A stretch of 64,000 nt of DNA, from positions 341,396 through 405,395 of the forward strand of contig NZ_JAFKOI010000002.1 of assembly GCF_017303315.1 (NCBI RefSeq). Reading direction: 5' to 3'. Both the position numbers and the translations under genes were made by a program. Under the pieces are notes generated by a model, which saw only the letters and a program-made list of their open reading frames with translations, was not told where the DNA came from and made no database searches. Shown in pieces: positions 18,011-29,291 of the stretch; the stretch's first letter is position 1; each line of letters begins with the position of its first letter. This stretch comes from Bacillus sp. NTK071 (GTDB lineage Bacteria > Bacillota > Bacilli > Bacillales > Guptibacillaceae).

Positions 18011-19663
18011 TCACATGGTTTTTGTCTTACTCTTTGCCCAATCAACTGCAGATTCTCGGAGACGGTACTTTTGAATTTTACCCGATGCAGTCATAGGGTA
18101 TTCATCCACAAAAAACACATGAGTAGGAACCTTATATCGAGCAATTTTCCCTTCACAATACGAACGAATATCCGCTTCAGAAGCTAACTCATTCTCTTTT
18201 AGTTGAATACAAGCTACTACTTTCTCACCGTATTTTTCATCAGGTAATCCAATGACTTGGACATCAAGTACAGCAGGATGGGTGTACAGAAATTCTTCAA
18301 TTTCACGTGGATAAATATTCTCTCCTCCACGTATGACCATGTCCTTCAAACGTCCTGTTATCTGTACATAGCCCTCCTCATCCATTTTTGCAAGATCACC
18401 TGTATGAAGCCATCCGTCTACATCAATTGCTTCGCTTGTCGCATCAGGCATATTATAATAGCCCTTCATGACATGGTATCCCCTGGTACATAATTCGCCA
18501 GTAAATCCGGGTTCTGCTTTCTTACCTGTCACAGGATCAATAATTTTCACTTCAACGCCTGGCAGTGCTCTACCCACTGTATTCACTCTATAATCAATCG
18601 GATCATTTGTTCTTGTTTGGGTGATAACAGGTGAAGACTCCGTTTGACCATATGCAATTGTAATTTCTGACATATTCATACGATTCATTACCTTTTTCAT
18701 TACTTCGATTGGACAAGGACTTCCTGCCATTATTCCAGTCCGAAGGGAGCTTAAATCATATGAATCAAAGGCTGGTAAGCTAAGCTCAGAAATAAACATG
18801 GTTGGTACACCATGTAATGCTGTACACTGTTCTTTTTCTACTGTTTTAAGCACGAGCTCAGGTTCAAATTCAACGATTGGAAATATGGATGCTCCAGCAG
18901 AAAATGCAGCAAGTGTACCAAGTACACATCCGAAACAGTGAAAAAACGGAACTGGTATACACAGACGATCTTTTTCAGTGAGCTCCATACATTGTCCAAT
19001 TTGAAGTCCATTATTTAAAATATTCGAGTGAGTGAGCATAACGCCTTTCGGAAATCCAGTAGTCCCAGATGTGTACTGCATGTTGATTACATCTTCTGGT
19101 TGTAACTCCTTTTTTCGATTAGCTAACTCGTCATCACCAATTGATCGACTTTCATCCATGAACCTATCCCACCCTAAAAAAGAAGGATGTGAATCATTGC
19201 CAATGAAAATTGCATCCTTTAAATGTGGAAGCATTTCAATGGCACATTTTCCATTCACTACGTCATCGCCATTTTTTTGAAGCTTTAGAAATGCTTCAGT
19301 ATAAGAGGTTCCCTTGAATCCACTAATTAAAAACAACCGAGTTGCTTCAGACTGCTTCAGCACATATTCAAGCTCTGTTGTCTGATAGTTCGTATTCACG
19401 GTAACTAAAACAGCCCCAATTTTAGCTGTTGCAAATTGAAGCAGGAGCCACTCTGGCACATTCGTTGCCCATACTGCAATATGTTCTCCTTTTGCGACAC
19501 CTAACTGTAACAGCGCTTTTGCTGTCCGATTAACTTCTTCATTAAATTCGTTAAATGTATAACGAACACCCTCTTTTGAATAAACAACAGCTTCTCTTGA
19601 TCCAAATTGCTTTACTTGCCTTTCAAGCATCGAGCCTATCGTCTCTTGTAGCAGTTCTGACAT
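18011..19663 (-). CDS. AMP-binding acyl-CoA synthetase (fatty-acid--CoA ligase type)
   Basis: About 550 residues of the ANL superfamily. The P-loop motif YTSGTTGFPKGV lies near residue 195, AYGQTESSP near 340, the hinge aspartate region TGDLAKMDEEGYVQITGR near 420, and the catalytic Lys in TASGKIQKYRLRE near 530. It activates a carboxylic acid, probably a medium- or long-chain fatty acid, to its CoA thioester; the chain length cannot be read from sequence. ATG at 19663 is preferred; a GTG two codons upstream is possible. It follows the acyl-CoA dehydrogenase and is likely cotranscribed, with a palindrome between them. The pair is inserted between cccA and sigA. Confidence 0.92.
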   Translation of the reverse strand: MSELLQETIGSMLERQVKQFGSREAVVYSKEGVRYTFNEFNEEVNRTAKALLQLGVAKGEHIAVWATNVPEWLLLQFATAKIGAVLVTVNTNYQTTELEYVLKQSEATRLFLISGFKGTSYTEAFLKLQKNGDDVVNGKCAIEMLPHLKDAIFIGNDSHPSFLGWDRFMDESRSIGDDELANRKKELQPEDVINMQYTSGTTGFPKGVMLTHSNILNNGLQIGQCMELTEKDRLCIPVPFFHCFGCVLGTLAAFSAGASIFPIVEFEPELVLKTVEKEQCTALHGVPTMFISELSLPAFDSYDLSSLRTGIMAGSPCPIEVMKKVMNRMNMSEITIAYGQTESSPVITQTRTNDPIDYRVNTVGRALPGVEVKIIDPVTGKKAEPGFTGELCTRGYHVMKGYYNMPDATSEAIDVDGWLHTGDLAKMDEEGYVQITGRLKDMVIRGGENIYPREIEEFLYTHPAVLDVQVIGLPDEKYGEKVVACIQLKENELASEADIRSYCEGKIARYKVPTHVFFVDEYPMTASGKIQKYRLRESAVDWAKSKTKTM

Positions 19664-19689
19664 AGACACCCACCCCTATCTATAATCTT

Positions 19690-19713
19690 AACTAACCGAG
19701 CGCTCGTTCAGTT
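19690..19713. promoter_or_regulatory. TetR-type operator candidate between the acyl-CoA genes
   Basis: A 24-bp imperfect palindrome with 10 of 12 positions paired and the core CGAGCGCTCG. It touches the dehydrogenase stop codon and ends 27 nt before the synthetase start. Operators with such cores are typical of TetR-family regulators of acyl-CoA metabolism; the regulator is not in the window. Confidence 0.45.
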
Positions 19714-20852
19714 TAACAGCCAATTTCACGAGCAATTACCATTCGTTGAATCTCAGAAGTACCTTCCCCAATTTCAAGAAGCTTCGCATCTCTGAAATAT
19801 CTCTCTACATGGTAGTCACGCATATAACCGTTACCGCCATGTATTTGTACCGCCTGATCACAAACCTCCATACAGATCTCTGATGCATACAGTTTGCAAA
19901 TCGATGCTTCCTTCGTGAATTTTTTGCCCTGATCTTTTAACCAAGCAGCTTTGTATACCATTGTACGTGCTAGTTCAATCTTCATCGCCATATCTGCGAG
20001 CTTAAACTGGATCGCTTGAAACCTTGAAATTGCACGGCCGAATTGTTTCCGTTCATTTGCGTATTGTAACGCCTTCTCATAAGCTGCTTGTGCAATTCCA
20101 ACTCCCATTGCACCTATTCCTATACGTCCTCCGTCAAGTGTAATAAGGAACTGTCTGAAACCGTCCCCTCGCTTACCGAGTAAATTCTCTTCTGGCACTC
20201 TTACATCTTCCATAACTAGTTCGGTTGTATTGGAAGAATGAAGTCCTAGCTTTTCATAGTTATCGACTACCCTAAAGCCTGGGGCTGATGTAGGTGCAAT
20301 AATAGCACTTATCTCTTTATTACCATCTTTGCGATCTGTAATAGCAGTTAAAGCGAGGTGGTCAGCATATGAAGCATTTGTAATGTAGCATTTACTACCG
20401 TTGATAATCCACTCTCCGTTATCCATTACAGCTTCTGTTTCCGTTCCACCTGCATCAGATCCAGCGTTAGGCTCAGTTAATCCAAACGCCCCAAGAGATT
20501 CACCAGAACAAATTGGAGCAAGATATTTTTGTTTTTGTTCTTCAGTGCCAAATAAATTAAGTGGCGCTCCACCAAGGGAAACATGTGCTGAATATGTAAT
20601 TCCTGTTGATCCACATGCTCGACTTAACTCTTCTACAACTATTGCGAAGCTGATTGTATCGGCACCGCCACCACCATACTCTTCAGGGAACGGAAGACCC
20701 ATAATTCCAAGATCGCCTAGTTGCTGAAAGATCTCTTTAGGAAATCGCTTTTCCTTATCTCTTTGTTCAGCTCCAGGTGCAACCTTCTCATCAGCAAATT
20801 CTCTAATCATCTTTTGAATCATCTTTTGTTCTTTCGTCAAGTCAAAGTTCAT
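19713..20852 (-). CDS. Acyl-CoA dehydrogenase
   Basis: About 379 residues, the normal length. It oxidises acyl-CoA to the trans-2-enoyl form with FAD, passing electrons to ETF. The family signatures are present: [17 protein letters not shown] near residue 130, the flavin/interface region [20 protein letters not shown], and [31 protein letters not shown] with the catalytic Glu of the short/branched and butyryl-type enzymes (IGEGTSEIQ). ATG at 20852 follows AGGAGG at 9 nt. It is the first gene of the pair with the synthetase. A cre-like site lies just upstream. Confidence 0.95.
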   Translation of the reverse strand: MNFDLTKEQKMIQKMIREFADEKVAPGAEQRDKEKRFPKEIFQQLGDLGIMGLPFPEEYGGGGADTISFAIVVEELSRACGSTGITYSAHVSLGGAPLNLFGTEEQKQKYLAPICSGESLGAFGLTEPNAGSDAGGTETEAVMDNGEWIINGSKCYITNASYADHLALTAITDRKDGNKEISAIIAPTSAPGFRVVDNYEKLGLHSSNTTELVMEDVRVPEENLLGKRGDGFRQFLITLDGGRIGIGAMGVGIAQAAYEKALQYANERKQFGRAISRFQAIQFKLADMAMKIELARTMVYKAAWLKDQGKKFTKEASICKLYASEICMEVCDQAVQIHGGNGYMRDYHVERYFRDAKLLEIGEGTSEIQRMVIAREIGC

Positions 20853-21131
20853 GTACAATAACCTCCTGTTAATTACTACTCCATAATGTGAATGCGCTTA
20901 CATTTCATTATCTCTTTAAGTAATTACTTTTTCAACATTTTAGAAAATAAAAATAATTAAATATATTATTTTTTTATTAACTCATCTATAAACCCTTTAT
21001 TTATAAGCATGTGCGCTTTTCAAGGAAAAAGGCGGATTTGCAAAACGAATGAAAAATCAGTAAAATAAATGACAAGAAATGTATTCGCTTACGAATGAAC
21101 TCGCTAAAGTTTATCACGATTAAAATTCCGC
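20853..21131. other. Intergenic region between acyl-CoA dehydrogenase and the sigA terminator
   Basis: A 280-nt AT-rich stretch without a gene. It holds a cre-like site at 20889-20902, a weaker one at 21080-21093, and a small palindrome ATTCG-CTTA-CGAAT at 21083-21096. The dehydrogenase promoter must lie here but I cannot pick one with confidence. Confidence 0.5.
20889..20902. promoter_or_regulatory. cre-like site upstream of acyl-CoA dehydrogenase
   Basis: TGAATGCGCTTACA matches the CcpA consensus TGWAANCGNTNWCA at 13 of 14 positions, 37 nt before the start codon. Carbon repression of beta-oxidation genes is known in Bacillus. Confidence 0.45.
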
Positions 21132-21166
21132 AAAAAAACTCTCCGCCTGCATGTGCAGGCGGAGAG
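21132..21166 (-). terminator. Terminator of the dnaG-sigA operon
   Basis: CTCTCCGCCTGCA, 2-nt centre and exact complement followed by a run of seven T on the minus strand, 10 nt after the sigA stop. Confidence 0.92.
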
Positions 21167-21176
21167 GATATTTAAC

Positions 21177-22292
21177 CTATTCTAGAAAATCTTTAAGTCG
21201 CTTGCTACGACTTGGATGACGAAGCTTGCGAAGTGCTTTCGCTTCAATCTGGCGAATACGTTCACGTGTAACACCAAATACACGTCCTACTTCTTCTAGA
21301 GTTCTAGTACGTCCATCATCGAGCCCGAAGCGCAGTCTGAGAACATTTTCTTCTCGATCTGTTAATGTATCGAGTACGTCCTCCAACTGTTCCTTAAGAA
21401 GCTCATATGCTGCTGCGTCTGAAGGCGCAAGAGCATCCTGGTCTTCAATAAAATCACCAAGGTGAGAGTCATCTTCTTCCCCAATAGGTGTTTCAAGTGA
21501 GACAGGTTCTTGAGCGATCTTAAGAATTTCACGCACTTTTTCTGGGGAAAGGTCCATTTCTTTACCAATTTCTTCAGGAGATGGTTCGCGGCCAAGATCT
21601 TGAAGAAGTTGACGCTGAACTCGAATTAATTTATTAATTGTTTCGACCATATGAACGGGAATACGTATGGTCCTAGCTTGGTCTGCAATTGCTCGAGTAA
21701 TTGCCTGACGAATCCACCATGTTGCATACGTACTAAATTTGTACCCTTTGCGATAATCGAATTTTTCAACTGCTTTAATAAGTCCCATATTACCTTCTTG
21801 AATTAAATCTAAGAAGAGCATTCCTCGTCCAACGTATCTTTTCGCGATACTAACAACAAGTCGAAGGTTTGCTTCAGCGAGACGACGCTTAGCCTCTTCG
21901 TCACCCTCTTCAATACGTTGTGCTAGACTAATCTCTTCCTTTGCAGAAAGAAGGTCTACACGACCAATCTCTTTAAGGTACATACGAACCGGATCATTTA
22001 TTTTGACACCCGGAGGAACACTTAAGTCGTTCAAATCAAATTCTTCTTCTTTATTAACTTCTTGAGGCGAAGGGTTATCAGAATTATCTTCGATGACTTC
22101 AACACCTTGTTCCTCTAAATATTCAAAGAATTCATCCATTTGATCGGAATCCTGTTCAAACGGGGACAACCGTTCTACGATCGTAGAGTAAGTAATTAAG
22201 CTTGTTTTCTTTCCAAGCTCTACTAACTGCTCTTTCACTTGATCGATGGTTAATTCACCTTCCGCCGGCTGGCGCGTTGGTTTTTCAGCCAT
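21177..22292 (-). CDS. sigA: Primary RNA polymerase sigma factor SigA (RpoD)
   Basis: About 371 residues, as in Bacillus. It has an acidic region 1.1 (residues 1-95), region 1.2 ([17 protein letters not shown]), region 2 with the core-binding and -10 recognition helix ([20 protein letters not shown]), region 3, and region 4.2 for the -35 element ([20 protein letters not shown]). It directs transcription of housekeeping genes. The start at 22292 (MAEKPTRQ) follows AAGGAGG; ten upstream in-frame codons are not translated. It lies downstream of dnaG in the conserved macromolecular-synthesis operon. Confidence 0.98.
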   Translation of the reverse strand: MAEKPTRQPAEGELTIDQVKEQLVELGKKTSLITYSTIVERLSPFEQDSDQMDEFFEYLEEQGVEVIEDNSDNPSPQEVNKEEEFDLNDLSVPPGVKINDPVRMYLKEIGRVDLLSAKEEISLAQRIEEGDEEAKRRLAEANLRLVVSIAKRYVGRGMLFLDLIQEGNMGLIKAVEKFDYRKGYKFSTYATWWIRQAITRAIADQARTIRIPVHMVETINKLIRVQRQLLQDLGREPSPEEIGKEMDLSPEKVREILKIAQEPVSLETPIGEEDDSHLGDFIEDQDALAPSDAAAYELLKEQLEDVLDTLTDREENVLRLRFGLDDGRTRTLEEVGRVFGVTRERIRQIEAKALRKLRHPSRSKRLKDFLE

Positions 22293-22339
22293 TCGATCCC
22301 CTCCTTCCATACATCTCAACAATACAGATAGTCATTTTC

Positions 22340-24157
22340 TCAAAATGTTTTTTTAAGATTCTTCTTCATTTCGAGAATTTCCATGGCGATCTTAGCTGCC
22401 TGGACAAAGTCTTGCTTCATTTCCGCTTCTTTTTTCTCTTTTTCTCTCTCTTCTATCTTTATCCATTCTGGATAATTTAACACCTGTCGAACGTAATCTT
22501 GGAGTTCTTTATCCGACACGTCTTCATTTAAATCCATCATGGCCAATTCAGAAGCAATTTTGACAAGGTTAGGATCAGTAAGCTGCTCCATGAATTGGCT
22601 AACATCCGCATCATGTCCATTAGCGTAAAAGCTATACAAGTAAGCAGCGATCGCACTATGCTCATCAATATTAAACGAACCGCCAACCTCTTCCTGCACT
22701 TTTTCTGCTACATTTAAGTCACGCATCATGTATGCAAGCAGAATTCGTTCTGCATTATGATAGGCAGGCAGGAGTTTTTTCTTCACATAGAAATTTTTCC
22801 TAGCATTATTATCCCTTTTTGGAGGAGCATTATCCTTCTTATTCTTCCCCTCCTTATGAAATTGGAATACCTGCTGCTTTAATGCATCAAGTGAAAGCGA
22901 GAACTCCTCTGATAACTGTCTAAGATAATGATCTCTTTCAACAGCTTTCGTGAGGCCACTAATTTCTTTAAGTACTTCTTCGATATAGCGGATTCGTTCT
23001 CCTTCATCTGATAGGTTTTTTCCTGCTCTGAGAACCTCCATTTTAAAAGCCATGACCGTTGGCGCTGCCCCTATTACATCCTTCTCAAAACGTTCTGCTC
23101 CGTATGTTTGGATATAGTCATCGGGATCAAGTCCATCAGGCATTTTAGCAATTCTGACATAGCAACCAGCCTCAATTAATTCATCTGCAGCTCTTATCGC
23201 AGCCTGAGTACCAGCTTTATCAGAGTCATAACAAATAACTGCGGTTTCTGTTTGTCTTCTAATAAGTTTAGCTTGATCTTTCGTTAAGGCTGTTCCAAGA
23301 CTTGCTACAACATTTTGTACCCCATTCCCATAAGCAGTAATCACATCAACATATCCTTCAAGAAGAATTGCTTGATCTTTCATGCGAATTGCTGAACGAG
23401 TTAGGTGAAAGCCGTAAAGAAACTTTCCTTTTTGAAAGAGAGCAGTCTCTGGACTATTTAAATACTTCGGTTCGCCGTCTCCGATAATTCTTCCACCAAA
23501 AGCAACAGGTCTACCTTTGGGATCCCAAATTGGAAACATAATACGATTTCGAAAACGATCGAAATACTTGCCATCAAACTCTCTTTTCGCTAAAAGACCT
23601 GCATCCGCTACTTTAGGAAGAGGATAATTTCTTTTCTGTAAATAGTTCGTTGCGTAATCCCAAGAATCAGGTGCAAAGCCTAGTTGAAATTCTTCTATCA
23701 TTTCATCTGTAAAGCCTCGATTATTTAAGTATTCACGAGCTCCTTTGCCTTCAGGAGTTTTCACCATACAGTGATTGTATAACTTAGCAAGAAAGTCATG
23801 CGCTTTGTATACCACATCGTTTTCCGAAGCTTTTGACCCACTGCTGTCTCGATCTTGAACTTCAGGCAATTCAATTCCTGATTTCTGTCCAAGTGCTTGA
23901 ACAGCCTCTATAAAGTTATACCCTTCAATTTCCATTAAAAACGAAAAAGCGTTACCGCCTGTGCCGCACCCAAAGCAGTGATAGATTTGTTTATCAGGTG
24001 CTACTGAAAAAGAGGGAGTACTTTCGCCATGAAAAGGACAAAGGCCAAAGAAGTTTCTTCCTTGTTTTTTCAGCTTGACATAATCGCTAATCACATCGAC
24101 AATGTCTGTGGAACGGCGAATCGCTTCAATTTTATCTTCTGGGATTCTGCCACTCAT
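22340..24157 (-). CDS. dnaG: DNA primase
   Basis: 605 residues. The N-terminal zinc-binding domain has CPFHGES and HCFGCGTGG (CHC2 type, residues about 40-65). The RNA polymerase core with Toprim follows (AILLEGYVDVITAY; CYDSDKAGTQAA). The C-terminal third is the helicase DnaB/C-binding region, more variable and Lys-rich near residue 430. It makes RNA primers at the replication fork. It lies in yqxD-dnaG-sigA, 48 nt before sigA. Confidence 0.98.
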   Translation of the reverse strand: MSGRIPEDKIEAIRRSTDIVDVISDYVKLKKQGRNFFGLCPFHGESTPSFSVAPDKQIYHCFGCGTGGNAFSFLMEIEGYNFIEAVQALGQKSGIELPEVQDRDSSGSKASENDVVYKAHDFLAKLYNHCMVKTPEGKGAREYLNNRGFTDEMIEEFQLGFAPDSWDYATNYLQKRNYPLPKVADAGLLAKREFDGKYFDRFRNRIMFPIWDPKGRPVAFGGRIIGDGEPKYLNSPETALFQKGKFLYGFHLTRSAIRMKDQAILLEGYVDVITAYGNGVQNVVASLGTALTKDQAKLIRRQTETAVICYDSDKAGTQAAIRAADELIEAGCYVRIAKMPDGLDPDDYIQTYGAERFEKDVIGAAPTVMAFKMEVLRAGKNLSDEGERIRYIEEVLKEISGLTKAVERDHYLRQLSEEFSLSLDALKQQVFQFHKEGKNKKDNAPPKRDNNARKNFYVKKKLLPAYHNAERILLAYMMRDLNVAEKVQEEVGGSFNIDEHSAIAAYLYSFYANGHDADVSQFMEQLTDPNLVKIASELAMMDLNEDVSDKELQDYVRQVLNYPEWIKIEEREKEKKEAEMKQDFVQAAKIAMEILEMKKNLKKTF

Positions 24158-24176
24158 TCATTATCACCAACAGGTT

Positions 24177-24668
24177 TTATAATTTCGACAAATAAAAATA
24201 ATCTCCTTCATAATTCGACAATATTTCAATTAATTTTTTTCGAAATTGAACTCGATCATCACCAGTGAATTTACGAGGTCCTTTTGTGTGCTTTCCTGCC
24301 CTTCTACTTTTAGAAGCAAGGTAACGAGTATGTAGAAGAGTTGAAATGTTCTCTTCGGTATAACTTTTTCCTCGCGGAGAAAGAACAAATACACCCTTAG
24401 GCAGCAGCAGGCTTGCTAACCCATAATCTTGAGTTACTGCAATGTCTCCTTTGCTCGAATGGCGATGAATGTAGAGATCTGCTTCTTCCTTCTCAGAGTC
24501 TACCATAACCCACTTCGCTTCTCTGAATGTTGTGCTCATATGAGCATAAGAAGCAACAAAAATAATTTCAACATCTGATAGAGCTTGGTTAAAAGACATG
24601 ATTTCTTCTTTAACTGGAACAGGACAGGCATCTGCATCGACAAAAAGCGTCAGTTTCTTTTTCGTCAT
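24177..24668 (-). CDS. yqxD: YaiI/YqxD family protein (UPF0178)
   Basis: 163 residues. The family start LFVDADACPVPVKEEI carries the conserved aspartates, and IAVTQDYGLASLLLPKG adds a third, giving a NYN/PIN-like acidic site. Nuclease activity has been suggested for such folds but no function is established. It is the first gene of the dnaG-sigA operon, 19 nt before dnaG, as in B. subtilis. Confidence 0.9.
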   Translation of the reverse strand: MTKKKLTLFVDADACPVPVKEEIMSFNQALSDVEIIFVASYAHMSTTFREAKWVMVDSEKEEADLYIHRHSSKGDIAVTQDYGLASLLLPKGVFVLSPRGKSYTEENISTLLHTRYLASKSRRAGKHTKGPRKFTGDDRVQFRKKLIEILSNYEGDYFYLSKL

Positions 24669-24861
24669 AATTCTCTATTCTACATCTCCCTGAGTTATCC
24701 TTCTTTTGAAATTTATGTTTTAACTTTCAGAATTTTAGTTCAGACTATTTAATAAATCTGACTATTCATCTAAAAGCCTTACTTTATGATTATAGACAAT
24801 TTTTATTGACAATATTTGATTATATACTAAATTTATTAAATTGAACAGATAAAAAGCATAA
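24669..24861. other. AT-rich intergenic region upstream of yqxD-dnaG-sigA
   Basis: The promoter of the primase-sigma operon must lie here. Several TATAAT-like hexamers occur (near 24797 and 24824 on the minus strand), but none has a well-placed -35 that I can defend. Confidence 0.4.
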
Positions 24862-24912
24862 AAAAACACCATCATCGTATCATTTTTTTCATGTCGATGA
24901 TGGTTTTTTTTT
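24862..24912 (-). terminator. Terminator of ccpN-ppsR
   Basis: CCATCATCG pairs with CGATGATGG across a loop of about 17 nt, followed by TGTTTTTTT on the minus strand. Confidence 0.8.
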
Positions 24913-24924
24913 ATAATTATTTTA

Positions 24925-25749
24925 TTAGGAAGAATGTTTGCCTTTATAAAGACTCAAAATTAAATTGGCTGTTTCCTCTACAGCACGATTTGATACATCA
25001 ATCACCTGACAGTTCATCTTATTAATAATCGTATTAAAATACTCCAATTCGTCGTTTATACGCGTCATATTAGCATAGCTAGCTTCTGCATTAAGTCCAA
25101 GTGCTATTAAGCGTTCTTTGCGAATATTATTTAATTTCTCAGGACTAATTTTTAAAGCATAGCATTTCCCTTCTGCTACATTAAATAATTCTTCTGGAGG
25201 ATCAACTTCCGGTACTATAGGGACATTAGCAACCTTTAATCGTTTGTGCGCTAAATATTGGGATAATGGCGTTTTAGATGTTCGAGAAACACCAACTAAT
25301 ACAATATCAGCGAGAGCAATTCCTCTTGGGTCTCTTCCATCATCATATTTCACAGCGAATTCAATTGCTTCTACTCTTCGAAAATAATCCTCATCGAGCT
25401 TATGTACGAGTCCAGGCTCATTACGAGGGGCTTTACCTATAACAGTTTCCATATGATCAATCATTGGACCGATAATATCAACTGCCTGAATATTCTCTCT
25501 ACCTGCCACCTCAAGAAGAAATTCACGCAGTTCTGGAACAACCAGAGTGAAAGCGACAATTGCCTTTGTCTCTTTCGCAAGCGTCATAACTTCATGAATT
25601 GTAGCTGTATCCTCTACATATGGTACTCTACGCACATCAAAATCGGTGGGATCAAACTGGCTCGTAGCTGCTTTTACTACAAGCTCTGCTGTTTCACCAA
25701 CCGAATCCGATATCACATACACGATTGCTCGATTAGCTGTATTTGTCAT
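24925..25749 (-). CDS. ppsR: Pyruvate phosphate dikinase regulatory protein (kinase/phosphotransferase)
   Basis: 274 residues of the DUF299 family (B. subtilis YqfL). The P-loop-like motif [15 protein letters not shown] lies near residue 153, and the N-terminus [16 protein letters not shown] is characteristic. Enzymes of this family switch pyruvate phosphate dikinase or PEP synthetase off and on by ADP-dependent phosphorylation and phosphorolysis. No ppdK gene is in the window. It lies 14 nt after ccpN, whose product controls gluconeogenesis, so the pair links regulation of the PEP/pyruvate node. AGGAGG precedes the ATG. Confidence 0.92.
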   Translation of the reverse strand: MTNTANRAIVYVISDSVGETAELVVKAATSQFDPTDFDVRRVPYVEDTATIHEVMTLAKETKAIVAFTLVVPELREFLLEVAGRENIQAVDIIGPMIDHMETVIGKAPRNEPGLVHKLDEDYFRRVEAIEFAVKYDDGRDPRGIALADIVLVGVSRTSKTPLSQYLAHKRLKVANVPIVPEVDPPEELFNVAEGKCYALKISPEKLNNIRKERLIALGLNAEASYANMTRINDELEYFNTIINKMNCQVIDVSNRAVEETANLILSLYKGKHSS

Positions 25750-25763
25750 AAAAACCTCCTATG

Positions 25764-26402
25764 CTAAATGATTTCATCCTTTGCAAGTTCCACAAGAGAC
25801 CTGGTTATATTCGTCTTGGTAATTCGACCGATGACCTCTATTCCATCCTCTACTTCTTTTACAATTGGCAAAGCATCAATTTGTTTTTCAATCAATTGGT
25901 TTGCTACTTCAATTAAAAGGTCATCTTTGGAACAAACCGTAATATTAGGCATTCTTGTCATGATAATTGTAACAGGAATACTTTCTAAATTTTGCTTACC
26001 TAGCGCAGCCCTTAGAAGGTCTTTCCTTGATAATACTCCTACTAGGTGCGCTCGTTCATTCACCACAAATAATGTCCCTACATCCTCTAGAAACATAGAA
26101 CAAATCGCATCATAAACGCTTGCATTCTCCTGCACCACTACTGGGATAGACTTATAATCATCTACTTTAATTTTCCTTATTTTTTCAGTTAGAAGCTGCG
26201 ACCCGGTTTTTCCAGTATAAAAATATCCTACTCTTGGTCTCGCGTCAAGGTAGCCAGCCATTGTTAGAATAGCAAGGTCAGGTCTTAGAGTTGCTCTTGT
26301 TAAGCTAAGCTTCTCAGCAATATGCTCACCTGTAATTGGGCCTTCATTTTTGACGATTTGAAGAATTGTTTCCTGTCGATTATTAAGTTGGATATGACTC
26401 AC
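25764..26402 (-). CDS. ccpN: Transcriptional repressor CcpN (HTH plus CBS domains)
   Basis: About 212 residues. An N-terminal winged helix (LNNRQETILQIVKNEGPITG, LSLTRATLRPDLAILT) is followed by two CBS domains (residues about 80-205) that sense nucleotides. In B. subtilis CcpN represses gapB and pckA under glycolytic conditions. The start is one of two tandem GTG codons (26405, 26402); the second gives SHIQLNNRQE, which fits the family N-terminus. It is coupled with ppsR. The glyQS genes that flank it in B. subtilis are absent. Confidence 0.92.
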   Translation of the reverse strand: MSHIQLNNRQETILQIVKNEGPITGEHIAEKLSLTRATLRPDLAILTMAGYLDARPRVGYFYTGKTGSQLLTEKIRKIKVDDYKSIPVVVQENASVYDAICSMFLEDVGTLFVVNERAHLVGVLSRKDLLRAALGKQNLESIPVTIIMTRMPNITVCSKDDLLIEVANQLIEKQIDALPIVKEVEDGIEVIGRITKTNITRSLVELAKDEII

Positions 26403-26560
26403 CACCTTTTCTTATAATGTTATACTTTATTTTCATTATTATATACGATTATACCATCTTGACGAAAGTACTCAGCCTAATTTTAGAAAACGCTCGTATT
26501 CTTCGTTTTGAAATTCGTTGAAATACGAATAAAGAGCCCAGAAAATAGTTCTTGGGCTCT

Positions 26561-27310
26561 TCATTCAAGATTAAACCGGTCGAGCTGGTCTAAAAATCGT
26601 TTTGATTTTAAATATAAACCAGAATATGCTTCAAAATACAAATTAAGAATAAGCCTAATTTCTTTTTTTGTTTCTGTCTTCAATGAGATATTTCCCAACC
26701 TACCCAGATCAATATGAGCAAAAAGATGAAGAAGTTCTGATGTACGTTTCGTCATAGGTATGTGATATGGATCAACCGATAGACACCGATGACAAAGCAA
26801 ACCACCCTCATTGATTGAAAAATGGAATTTGCCTTCATTCAAACCACAATTAGCACAGCGATCTAATTGAGGAGTAATTCCAGCTACACGAAGCATTTTC
26901 AATTCAAAGATAAATAGTACAACCTCTGGATCCTTTTCTTCATCTAAGGCATGAAGAACCTGGTATAGCATTTCAAACAAGTACGGATTCGGCTTTCTTT
27001 CCTCTGTTAATTTATCAACAAGCTCTGCTGCATACGCTGCATACGACGTAAGAAATAAGTCATTGCGGATGGAACGGAAAGAATCAATAATTTCTCCCTG
27101 ATTAAGTCCCCCAAGACCTGAAGTATGCTGGAATAGATACTGGCCGTATACAAAAAGCTGAGAAATAGCAGAAAGACGGCTTTTTGGTTTTTTTGCGCCT
27201 CTTGCCATGACGCCAACCTTACCCGTCTCTCTAGTATAAAGCGTGATTATTTTATTTGTTTCACCATAGTCCACGGTTCGAATCACAATTCCTTCAACCT
27301 TTTTTAACAA
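26561..27310 (-). CDS. recO: DNA repair protein RecO
   Basis: 249 residues. It has an N-terminal OB fold (KVEGIVIRTVDYGETNKII) and a central helical domain with the zinc site CANCG ... LLCHRC near residues 150-178. RecO loads RecA on SSB-coated DNA together with RecR. The start codon is TTG at 27310 with only a weak GGTGA site. It follows yqzL in the conserved era-yqzL-recO order. Confidence 0.95.
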   Translation of the reverse strand: MLKKVEGIVIRTVDYGETNKIITLYTRETGKVGVMARGAKKPKSRLSAISQLFVYGQYLFQHTSGLGGLNQGEIIDSFRSIRNDLFLTSYAAYAAELVDKLTEERKPNPYLFEMLYQVLHALDEEKDPEVVLFIFELKMLRVAGITPQLDRCANCGLNEGKFHFSINEGGLLCHRCLSVDPYHIPMTKRTSELLHLFAHIDLGRLGNISLKTETKKEIRLILNLYFEAYSGLYLKSKRFLDQLDRFNLE

Positions 27311-27352
27311 GAACTTTCACCAACCGTTTCTTGTCAATATTCCATCAAAAGG

Positions 27353-27490
27353 TCAAGTGAGGCGAGTTGCTTCTTCCACATCGGCGAGAGAATCACATTC
27401 TTCATCGTTCGGTGTTTGCATTTCTTTTAAAAGAAGATAAGTATCGATGTTTCCCGTTTCACAAAATATTTTCCAGGTAAACTCTAACAC
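27353..27490 (-). CDS. yqzL: YqzL family small protein
   Basis: 45 residues starting at GTG 27490, 8 nt after AAGGTGG. The sequence begins MLEFTWKIFCETGNIDTYLL and ends in an acidic stretch, the pattern of the YqzL family found between era and recO in Bacillus. It is too short for ordinary ORF calling. The function is unknown. Context implies cotranscription with era and recO. Confidence 0.82.
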   Translation of the reverse strand: MLEFTWKIFCETGNIDTYLLLKEMQTPNDEECDSLADVEEATRLT

Positions 27491-27590
27491 TTAAGATCCC
27501 ACCTTTCATTTTGTAAAAAGCTTTCCTCTTACCTCTAGCTTGACCTTACAGTTGATCGTTTATGTGATGGAATATTTAACAAAATTTATC

Positions 27591-29274
<1,684 letters not shown>

Positions 29275-29291
<17 letters not shown>

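Noticed and set aside
21045-21062. FadR-like half palindrome (GAATGA...TCA) upstream of the acyl-CoA dehydrogenase
   Set aside because: Only one arm is good and it is nearly 200 nt from the gene; chance match is likely in this AT-rich stretch.
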